A stretch of DNA of 16,186 nucleotides from Antrodiella citrinella. Its lineage: Eukaryota > Basidiomycota > Agaricomycetes > Polyporales > Steccherinaceae. Location: the NCBI GenBank assembly GCA_004802725.1, contig SGPM01000479.1, positions 1 to 16,186 on the forward strand, read 5' to 3'. Position numbers and translations under genes: made by a program. Below are positions 9,060-16,186 of this stretch, piece after piece (the first letter of the stretch is position 1; each line of letters begins with the position of its first letter). The notes under the pieces were generated by a model. The model had not been told where the DNA came from, did not search any database, and saw nothing but the letters and a program-made list of their open reading frames with translations.

Positions 9060-9900
9060 ATGCATTCCACTCTCATCCGCGTTGCGCAAGTTCTCTTCCT
9101 CGTCGCGTACGCCGTCCCGTCCATCCTCGCCCTGCCCTCCGCCGCAGACTCCAACGGCACCATGACCTCATCCAACGATACCACGACTTCGTCCAGCGAC
9201 ACCATGACCTCGCTATCCACCTACTGCCCCGACGCCAAAGTGGAGTGGCAGAAAACGATCGGCGAGAATAACGACGTGACCGTGACGAGCTTATCCTGCG
9301 CCGGAGGAGCCGCTGCCAGCGGGAACGATACGAGAGTCGGGTCAATTGACCAGACGATGCCGACGAACGAATGTGGCGCGCCTGGTAAGCACCAGGCATT
9401 CTCGAGAGCTTTAGGACCTCTACTGATCTTTCGTGAAGTTACGAAGACGTGCTTTACTCCTCAGGGCGGAGGCCCTGATCCGCACGACTGCACTGTTATT
9501 TCGGACTCCCTCCTGTATAACAGCCAGCAGCAAGGAGGGAACCAGTTCACCATTCCCCCCTCTCAACCTATGGTTTTTAGGTACCTGAGCTGCCATTGCT
9601 TCATGGTGAACCAGCTACCCAATAACATGACGTATTGTAGCGCCGAACTGGTGCGTACCTTTGTGGCACTTGTAGCCTATCCATTCGCGGCTGACGGATG
9701 ACCGACGGCTTTTTCAGGCTGGTAAATTCTACGACCTCGCTTGGAATTGTCAGTCGACTCAGAATGCCAAAGGTGGAAAGTTCGTCCCGAATCCGGACCA
9801 GCATCAGTTCTTCATTCAGTACGTCGTCTTCGCCACTATCTGCATGCTTGAACTGAGTATCTTGTTCCGCAGATGCGACGGAGATAAAGCCTATTATTAA
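9060..9900 (+). CDS. Secreted glycan-binding protein Y3-like
   Basis: Predicted extracellular lectin-like protein resembling the glycan-binding domain of Coprinus comatus Y3, a small domain found in many mushroom secreted proteins. Exons are 9060-9384, 9439-9650, 9718-9818 and 9873-9900, joining in phases 1, 0 and 2 to 221 residues. Introns are 54, 67 and 54 bases with clear GT...AG ends (GTAAGC, GTGCGT, GTACGT donors). Residues 1-25 form a signal peptide (LFLVAYAVPSILALP). Residues 28-53 form a Ser/Thr/Asn linker with several N-glycosylation sequons. The remainder is the Cys-rich domain, with the order VTVTSLSC, CGAP, CFTPQGGGPDPHDC, NNMTYC and WNCQSTQNAKGG, ending FFIQCDGD. That motif order is what I recall for Y3-like proteins. 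The residue in the usual CGAPC position is V after splicing, so a disulphide may differ. ATG context CTCACCATG is favourable; a TTG further upstream is not needed. The gene call is firm, the family assignment good but from memory. Confidence 0.88.
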
Positions 9901-10181
9901 TGATGACGCGCTCTGGATTCGTTATATTTTTGGAGCGATAACATGTAACTAGCAACGTGGATGAATACGACCTGGGTGTTGTCTTGAAGTTGTGTGTGTT
10001 GGTGGTGTGTTCACTTACTACTTATACGCATATCGGTTGATTCGAAAAATACATCGAGGTCATAAGATCATTGTAGGCTCTCTACGGAAACACAGACCGC
10101 TGGAGAACGAAATGAACAAAATAGATATATCTTATTCGTAAGATACGTACCTGATTGGTTCCTCCGGACACACTTCATGCC
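9901..10181. other. Convergent intergenic region
   Basis: This is the 3' region shared by the plus-strand Y3-like gene and the minus-strand F-box gene, which converge here. It is A/T-richer than the coding parts. No gene or standard poly(A) signal stands out. Confidence 0.6.
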
Positions 10182-11709
10182 TTAATCACTTATGTATTTG
10201 ACTGACATCTTCTTCGCAACGGCGCTCCAGCGCTCCATATCATCGACCTCGTCAGGACTACGCCATCGGGGGGCCAAAGTAGTGATGCTTTCCAAAGATG
10301 GGAAAAGTCGTGTGAGGTAAGCAGCCATGGGCTCTACGTGCTCGGACTCGATCAGGGAATCGCCAAAATGCAAACGTCGAAGCGTCGTGTTCTGCGGGCC
10401 CGAGCCCGCCAGTTGGTCCGAGTCGATGTCTGTTGAAGATGCAGTGTTGATGACGCTCCCAAACGCCTCAAGATTGGGGCAATGTGTTGCCACCAATTCA
10501 AGGCACCTATACGTAACGCGGTGTACAGAAGACAGGTAACCGTCTGGATCCAGGTGAAGCTTTCTGAGCTCTGGCCACGCGCGAGCCATGTCTCCGATGA
10601 GATCATCGTCGAGATCCCAGGACCACCTCCCAAGGAGACGAAGAGAGGACATGGCGGAGAAGCGGAGCAGAGGACGGAGTGCCTCGGAACGCAAATAAGC
10701 CATCATCTGGTCGGGATACTCGTTGGGATCCTCGCTGCAATAACCGATCGCCAAAGAAGACAACGTCTCAGCGTTGCAAGCGTCCACAACAGCAATGAGT
10801 AGCGCGGAAGCTTGAGATAGAGTGGGCGCATCAGGCGTATGAATGTTACAAGTGAGGGATCGAATAGATGGGAATCGTGAATGCTGTAAAATATCTAGTG
10901 CCGCAGTGAAACTTGGAACACCGAGGGAAAATTCGGTCAACGTCGCAAAACTCGTATGGCTGGAAGGAATGGCTTGTCGAAGAGATGGAAAGAAAAGCAC
11001 GCTGTAGTTGTGCGGAAGAGATTTGTGCGTGACGGTATCCATGGGTGTCGTGCCTGGGACACCGGGTATAATAATCGTGGCCAAGTTGACAACGACATCA
11101 CCCATCGTGCGTAATACAAGTAACACCTCTGCAGGATGTTGAAGATGCACCCCGCAGCGGAACGCGCGTAGCTGTGGAAACAGCATTGCTGATGGGACGT
11201 TCTCGAGAAAGCTGGCAGACTCTCGGGACAGGTAAGTGGTCAGGTCGAGTTCTCTGATCCTCGTGGAATATTCCAGCAGCCTTGGTATATCGCTTGCTTG
11301 TATTGATTTGGTGCAGTGCTGGAAATCAATTATTTAAAACACGTGAATGCCTTGAAAACCAGGGATCACGCACAAATGCCTGGGGGATTTTACGGCATAT
11401 CCCAAAACCCAGATGAGGTACAGGAACCGAATGCGCCTGTATCATTTGGATCGCGTCTAATGCACGAAGGAGCGGAACCAGGGAGACTTGAGTTCTCCAG
11501 GTTCGGTTCATACAAGGCTCACGAAATGCTTTGCATGTGAGACCAAGAGCTTTGAGGTCGTTCCATTTTGAAGGGATGAAAGGACTGAGAGGACCAACAT
11601 GCGAAGAACCAGCATGTGCGCGGGATTCTTCAGTGGCTTTCTCGACAATGAGTTCTGCCAGTTCGGATATATAGAACGCAACAGTGGCATTAGCCTGAGT
11701 GGCGTGCAT
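10182..11709 (-). CDS. F-box-like protein with leucine-rich C-terminal region
   Basis: Probable substrate adaptor of an SCF ubiquitin ligase, with the F-box contacting Skp1 and the leucine-rich part binding a target; the target is unknown. Coding exons (minus strand) are 11709-11374 and 11318-10182, split by the 55-base intron 11373-11319 (GTGCGT...TTTCCAG, phase 0), giving 490 residues. The diverged F-box is at residues 13-75: ISELAELIVEKA, an insert of about 20 residues, then LKALGLTCKAFREPCMNRTW. The rest has repeated leucine-rich segments such as SMSSLRLLGRW and LRKLHLDPDG, spaced as in other Agaricomycete F-box/LRR proteins. The ATG at 11709 follows a leader intron (11772-11711) by one base. 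The longer upstream frame to 11973 is in another phase after splicing, so it is leader. The gene is in tandem with the F-box gene at 12301-14089 on the same strand. Confidence 0.85.
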
Positions 11710-11710
11710 A

Positions 11711-11772
11711 CTAAACAACACGAATATCAACCTTTTATGCACAATCATGATCATCAGACGCGTTATACTCAC
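11711..11772 (-). other. Intron in the 5' leader of the F-box-like gene
   Basis: A 62-base stretch begins GTGAGT and ends TTGTTTAG on the minus strand. The base after it is T, followed at once by the start codon of the downstream F-box gene. If joined to the upstream open frame the phases conflict and give a stop, so the upstream exon is best taken as untranslated. Confidence 0.6.
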
Positions 11773-12300
11773 CTGCAGTGTTAATTTCTGCGAAACACGA
11801 TCTAATATGCTCTTAAAGACAGAAGCGAAGCGAAGAGTGGAAGTTGTAATACTAAGACAGAAAGTCGCGATATCGATGGCAGCCGCGTCTTTATTTGACC
11901 GTGTTATGCCACCAAAGCGCTTTTCGAAACCTGGGCCGGCCGCTGTGCAAGAGGTATGAAGCATTGATATCAATGTTTTTGGACTATGTTACTTGTCAGA
12001 TGATAAAATATGTAGGCATGTTGTACTTTTAGGAGACGATGATAAAAGCGCGTAACAGCGATGTGTGAAAAGACGTCGGAAAGGACAAAGTTATAGAAAG
12101 GACTCGGAGGAAGACAACAGGGTGTGATATAGTAACTACTCGATGAGAAGTGCTTAATGGATACATCCACAACATAGATCATAAGTACATATAAGAGAGA
12201 CATAGAGCATAAAAACAACCATCAACGACTCGATGTAATACAACAGCAGTGGTACTGTACCATATCCCACCCACTCGTCCGCCAGCGGACCATGGACACT
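11773..12300. other. Intergenic region between the two F-box genes
   Basis: This stretch holds the promoter and leader of the F-box-like gene at 10182-11709 and the 3' region of the one at 12301-14089. It is A/T-rich, with stretches of purines on the plus strand. The 82-residue minus-strand frame at 11970-12218 is Tyr/Phe/His-rich and looks like untranslated sequence. No other gene is supported. Confidence 0.6.
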
Positions 12301-14089
12301 TCATCTCGAGATGTCTTTGGCCTGCGGATTCTGACGTCGGGCGAGAAGATCCAGGAGTTTATTTTGCTGCCTGATCCACTCTGTACCCACAGACACCTTG
12401 AACGGTACCTCCTCCATCTCCACGAACTTCAACTTCCTGCAGTTCGCCGCGAGCGCGTACCACAAGCCGTCACAGACACCATCCTGCCACCATTCGTCGT
12501 CCTCGTCCAGGCATAAGGCGCGGAACACGACACGAATGTGACGCAGTTCGCAACCGATCCTGATGTCAGCGTTGAACGCGCTCGCCAGGTCCACGAGGGC
12601 GTCATCGAAGGGGTTGACGTTGAGGAGATGGAGCTCTTGGAGGGACGACAAAGCATTGAAGAAGTGCTTCCATGCATCTTCAATGTCACCGACATGGGAG
12701 ACGAAATCGAGATCGGAGAGGGACAAGGCCATGGTGTTGACTCTGCTCCGAATGTTCGGGAACAGCTTGAGTACGCGTCCGAATGCGAGGACGGATTCGA
12801 GTAGCGCGGGGGTCTCTGCGAAGTCCACGGAGAATGTCGGACATCGGCACTTGCGGTATTCCTCGGGAACTACGGGTTGGAGCCTCAACACCAACGTGTC
12901 CAGATGCATCTTCGTGTATTGCAGGGTGAGAGGACACGTGCACCCCGCAAAGTTTTGTAGGATCTGACAATGGTGTGCGGGATCCAGCTGGGTGCTCAGG
13001 AGCGCCGGGATCGCCTCGTACGAACCGTCATAGTACCCAAACACTGGTGAGCATTTGGGCATGTTCATTGCCATGCAGACCCGGGTAACCGCCTGCGGGG
13101 CGATGCCGTTCATGATGATGTCCTCCAACATGTGAAGAGGAATGGAAACGCCGGCCAGAACCCCGTCCAACGACCAACCCAAGGGCCACACTCCCGCGGT
13201 ATAATCGATCACGAGTCTCTCCAGCGCAGGGGATCCCTGGAGGATGCGGATGAGACCACGAAAAGAATCGTCGGTATAACAGGTGGAAGTGAAGTTGGCG
13301 GTCCTCAAAGACGGAAAGCTCGTGATGTCGTCAGCTTGGAGCTTCACGGTCACATCCAGGAGGTCGAGCGTTTGTAGCAGGGGAAGGTGCGGCAGAACAA
13401 TCGCCGACGCCTCGACTCCCATACACTTGTGGCTGAGCTTCAGCTCAACCAAATTGACCAGACTGCGCCTGGGATCTGCCAGAAGTGTACGGAAAAGGCT
13501 CGAAAGGCTCCGGTGTGTTAAACCCAACACACTGAGGGACGCAATGCGCCCCACCGAGCTCTTCATCAGGCGATCCAGTGCCTTGTCACCGCGAGATTCA
13601 TGCACACGACCTCTGAAGTGGAGAGGATGGTGAGTGCCGGCCATCTTCGTCAACGCCATCTTCGCGACATTGGGATGTGTTAGATCAATGCGCGACCACA
13701 ACTCGGTCATTATACTCCGCACAAGCCTCCTCCAGGATTGGCAGATTTTGGAAAGGTTGAACATTGTCCACCAAACGTCGTACGAACGATATTGTTGTTG
13801 GTCGTGATCCAAGAAAGTATCGCTGCCAACGTCCCCTGAGACCATCTTCACAATCTTCATCATCAGCTCCGGGGGAATGCTGAAGATGGGTGCTGATTGG
13901 AGAGAGAAGTAGCGATGTTTTTTGAGCGGCCGGTTGTCAGTGAAACGGCGCGCATTGTCTGCTATCAAAGCGCGCCGTTCTGTAGTGTCGACGCGTCAAC
14001 ACATCGGACGTATGATTCGTTACATGAGAGGAGTACGTACCTTGCACACGCAGCCCGAATTTGATAGATAATCTGCGCAGTTCGCGCAT
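12301..14089 (-). CDS. F-box domain protein, LRR-like
   Basis: Probable SCF ubiquitin-ligase adaptor. Coding exons (minus strand) are 14089-14041 and 13979-12301, joined in phase 1 across the 61-base intron 14040-13980 (GTACGT...CACTACAG), giving 575 residues. The F-box is at residues 49-117: SIPPELMMKIVKMVSG, an insert, then FNLSKICQSWRRLVRSIMTELW, the pattern typical of Agaricomycete F-box proteins. It is followed by leucine-rich segments (for example LVNLVELKLSHKC and LPLLQTLDLLDVTV) and a C-terminal region with SSLQELHLLNVNPF. The start at 14089 gives MRELRRLSIKFG. A TTG at 13968, inside exon 2, is not a credible start. An in-frame extension to ATG 14579 exists if 14153-14108 is spliced out, but its composition looks like leader. 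I judge the gene firm and the start moderately sure. A perfect inverted repeat begins at the first base of exon 2 (see separate entry). Confidence 0.9.
13944..13979 (-). repeat. Perfect 10-base inverted repeat at a 3' splice site
   Basis: Arms are 13944-13953 (AACGGCGCGC) and 13970-13979 (GCGCGCCGTT), perfectly complementary and separated by 16 bases. On the transcribed minus strand the 5' arm begins at the first base of exon 2 of the F-box gene, right after the CACTACAG acceptor. The arms code for parts of ERRAL and ARRF. A GC-rich hairpin here could hinder or regulate splicing; that is inference. Confidence 0.85.
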
Positions 14090-14107
14090 TTCTGTGAAAC
14101 CAATGGC

Positions 14108-14153
14108 CTGTCAGAAGATGTTGGAAAAGTCACGAAAAAAGAAAAGAGCATAC
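14108..14153 (-). other. Probable intron in the 5' leader of the F-box gene
   Basis: A 46-base stretch on the minus strand begins GTATGC, contains a long pyrimidine run, and ends TTCTGACAG, 18 bases before the chosen start codon. If the upstream frame (from ATG 14579) is translated, this junction is in phase 0 and would extend the protein N-terminally by about 150 residues. Confidence 0.5.
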
Positions 14154-14916
14154 CAGCCATGCTGAGTAGCATGTTGATAGAAACGTGACACGTGAATAAG
14201 TGCAAATATCGAGACAGAAGGAGTCTGATTGGAGAAGAGGTAGATATATGAAGGAAGAAGAGATGTGCTGTTCGAGGTCTGAGAAGAAGCGATAAAGGTC
14301 GCGTGGAACAAGACGAATTTGAAAACAAGAGAGTTTGAATTGAAGACAGGAATTGGTAATTGAACGTGGTGGATATACTGTGGTTGAGACTTGGAAGTGT
14401 TGGCTCAGTTGGGGTGCAAGAGCTGAGTGCAATGAAACGGTGGCCAAAATCTGAAAGACGAGGTCAGGAATCGCGTGACAGTGCGACCCGTCACGGCACA
14501 ACGCCAAACATGACCGCCAAAGCGTGACTCTCCCAATCCACAGACCCCCGTCTTTCCAACTTCCGGACCGGCCAGACATCCGACCAGGAGGTTCACCTGC
14601 ATTGTGTGAACCTTGGTTGGCGAGGGATCGCTGAAATTGAAGGTAGGCGCGAAATCATCTCGTCGACGCGACGTCTCGGTAGCCTTTAAGGGACATCCTG
14701 TCCAGCTTTACGCTTGCTCATCTTATATCTGCCGGGAGATCGACAACAAAGGCATCCGACTACAATAACACGGTATATGTTCGATGTTCGAGGCCGCTGG
14801 GTCAAAGCATGAGACACAACTAATTTACGAATACAATAGGAGGATCACGTACATTCCGGCCATTGTAATGGTACAGCCGCTTAGAGCTATGGCCATCGGC
14901 CCCGCCTCCAGCTTAT
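14154..14916. other. Divergent intergenic region
   Basis: This stretch lies between the minus-strand F-box gene and the plus-strand candidate gene at 14917. The part next to the F-box gene is pyrimidine-rich on the minus strand, as in a fungal leader. Open frames at 14130-14579 (-) and 14784-14978 (+) lack any domain. No tRNA is present despite an A-box-like sequence at 14401. Confidence 0.5.
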
Positions 14917-15709
14917 ATGACTTCGTCTACTATATCGTTTGTGTTCCTTATCTTCTCGTCAGCCCATGGATTCACTAAAAACGCATCCGACAGGACAGAT
15001 CGACTCAACGTGTTTCTAGGACGTCCGATTTCGACGGTTTCGTTATTTCAAACCAGACTGTCCCTCGCGGGGACTTGGCGTGTTACAGTGGTGAGTCGCA
15101 AGGACTATGCTATTCCTACCAGAGATTCTGATAGGTTATATAGAACGTCGCCTGGATGTATCTTCATACCGTCGTGCCTTCGTAACCCCAATGATCATTC
15201 CGATGGTCAACCTGGACCATCCGACTGACGAACTTCCTGCAAGTGTGGTTGTGCATTCAGAGAGAGAGTGACCGATACGGAATACCCTCAAGGTTGCTGC
15301 ACAGGTTAGTCTCGACAGCAACTCGACAGCCTCGATCAATCACAACATCTTACGACCTGACTTACACTTTCCTCACATGGCTTGGGCCCTTCTAGAGTCT
15401 TTCGCTACAGAAAGCCTCGCTGAGCACATCGTGCACGGTATTGCCTTGAAGGGAGATTGAGAGTGTGATAGCGGCCGACGTCGCTTGAACACTAGACGGA
15501 ACTTACGAGGTATAGACGTCGACGACGTTGCTTACGCCCTCGATGAGTTGAGTCTGCATCCGCCGTGCCTGCGCTGGTTCGGATGCTCGATATTCTCGTC
15601 GACAGCTCTTTCAGATGCGAAGTACAGTCAAGATTGGGTCTGTGGAGGTATATCTTCGTCGATTTGTGCTTGGGGACTGCAATTGTCCGACTTACATGCA
15701 GTGATGTAG
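14917..15709 (+). CDS. Candidate multi-exon gene, possible signal peptide, unknown family
   Basis: Not recognised. The best-supported exons are 15020-15090 and 15135 onward, joined by the 44-base intron 15091-15134 (GTGAGT...TCTGATAG). They give an uninterrupted segment beginning DFDGFVISNQTVPRGDLACY and continuing through VTPMIIPMVNLDHPTDELP. Upstream, ATG 14917 starts a hydrophobic stretch (MTSSTISFVFLIFSS) that could be a signal peptide. It joins in frame if 14958-15019 is an intron, though the GTCAGC donor is weak. Downstream the same frame meets a TGA at 15269-15271 and then stays open to about 15456. Splicing out 15251-15304 (GTGCAT...GCACAG) would bypass the stop. A further join, 15438-15509, leads into the frame ending at 15709 (GIDVDDVAYALDELSLHPPC). 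If the TGA is real the protein is only about 80 residues, or the gene is broken. Confidence 0.33.
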
Positions 15710-15800
15710 GATCATGGTGTCACTTCTTCATCCCGACCGTCTGATCGTTTGAGGAGCGGGATCCGCCGCATCTTGAGCGATGAACTCTCTCTGCAATGCA

Positions 15801-15807
15801 TATAAAT
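15801..15807 (+). promoter_or_regulatory. TATA box (TATAAAT)
   Basis: TATAAAT follows CTGCAATGCA. Transcription would start near 15830, and the best ATG downstream is at 15895. Confidence 0.45.
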
Positions 15808-15894
15808 CGGAACGAGCGTACACGCGGCAGTATACCTCACTAAGGTGCAGTCTTAGTAGCATTCTGCACCGAAAATGCGGGTGACTCACATGCC

Positions 15895-15963
15895 ATGTCC
15901 AAATACTTCGGTGCTCTCCTCATCGTTCTTGTCATGAGGCGTGTGCAAACACACCTCTCCTGA
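15895..15963 (+). CDS. Possible start of a secreted-protein gene at the window edge
   Basis: An ATG about 95 bases after the TATA box at 15801 opens a frame reading MSKYFGALLIVLVM, hydrophobic like a signal peptide. The frame stops at 15963, but a GTGTGC at 15940 could be a donor, with the rest of the gene to the right. No downstream exon can be confirmed within the window, so this is only a suggestion. Confidence 0.2.
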   Translation: MSKYFGALLIVLVMRRVQTHLS

Positions 15964-16186
15964 ACGAAACGTCATTCATGGTCGATACCTCGTTGTCGAT
16001 GTCGTCGGATGAAGCATCAAAGGCAGTGTGATAAGGGCGACTTTTCGGCATGCAGAGGCGAGTCATGAGCTCAGATATCAAAAGCATTCCAGTACGATAC
16101 CCAATATATCCGATTCGTTTGTATCAGACAGCGCTGTCCGAAGAGTCAGAGCATGAATATTGAACGAATTTTGGAAGAGAGATTGT

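Noticed and set aside
9073..9399. 108-residue minus-strand open frame
   Set aside because: Antisense shadow of the Y3-like exon, made largely of Arg and Trp.
12429..13633. Several 80-130-residue open frames on both strands
   Set aside because: Shadows of the large F-box exon in other frames.
14401..14421. tRNA A-box-like sequence TGGCTCAGTTGG
   Set aside because: The D-arm loop would be too long, and no B-box (GGTTCGANTCC-like) or acceptor stem pairs downstream.
1..16186. CRISPR array, bacterial operon, integrated virus or intact transposon
   Set aside because: No regularly spaced repeats, long terminal or inverted repeats, transposase or reverse transcriptase motifs were found; gene structure is eukaryotic.

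Overview
The window looks like nuclear DNA of a mushroom-forming basidiomycete (Agaricomycetes). The genes carry many short introns, about 45 to 80 bases, with GT...AG ends. The recognisable proteins are a fungal GATA-type zinc-finger regulator with a Gln/His/Pro/Ser-rich body, a secreted protein resembling the mushroom glycan-binding protein Y3, and two F-box/leucine-rich proteins of the kind found in large families in Agaricomycetes. Nothing bacterial, viral or organellar was seen, and there is no rRNA, tRNA, CRISPR array or intact transposon.

Layout from left to right. Bases 2-1341 (+) hold the 3' part of a GATA-factor gene whose start lies before the window. Bases 1342 to about 3745 hold no gene I can support; there is one undetermined base (N) at 3111. 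Bases 3768-6540 have mostly minus-strand coding signal. Here I propose a short two-exon gene (3768-4311) and a seven-exon gene for a possibly secreted protein (4660-6028), plus weaker open frames at 6105-6540. Bases 6588-7507 (+) have a good TATA box followed by fragmentary coding signal. Bases 8078-8862 (+) have a TATA box and a proposed five-exon gene for a small protein of unknown function. Bases 8893-9900 (+) hold a CCAAT/TATA promoter and the clear four-exon Y3-like gene. Bases 10182-11709 and 12301-14089 (both -) are two F-box protein genes in tandem. Bases 14917-15709 (+) hold a proposed multi-exon gene of unknown function with a possible signal peptide, and at 15801 a further TATA box may serve a gene running off the right edge.

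Four genes are firm: the GATA factor, the Y3-like protein and the two F-box proteins. The other gene models were built by hand by joining open segments across plausible splice sites. They keep reading frame and read like protein, but such chains can arise by chance in an intron-rich genome, so their confidences are low. No metabolic pathway or defence system links the neighbours. The contents are a regulator, an extracellular lectin-like protein, two probable ubiquitin-ligase adaptors and several lineage-specific unknowns.

The most striking structural observation is a perfect 10-base inverted repeat that begins exactly at the first base of the second coding exon of the larger F-box gene. It would place a GC-rich RNA hairpin on the 3' splice site.
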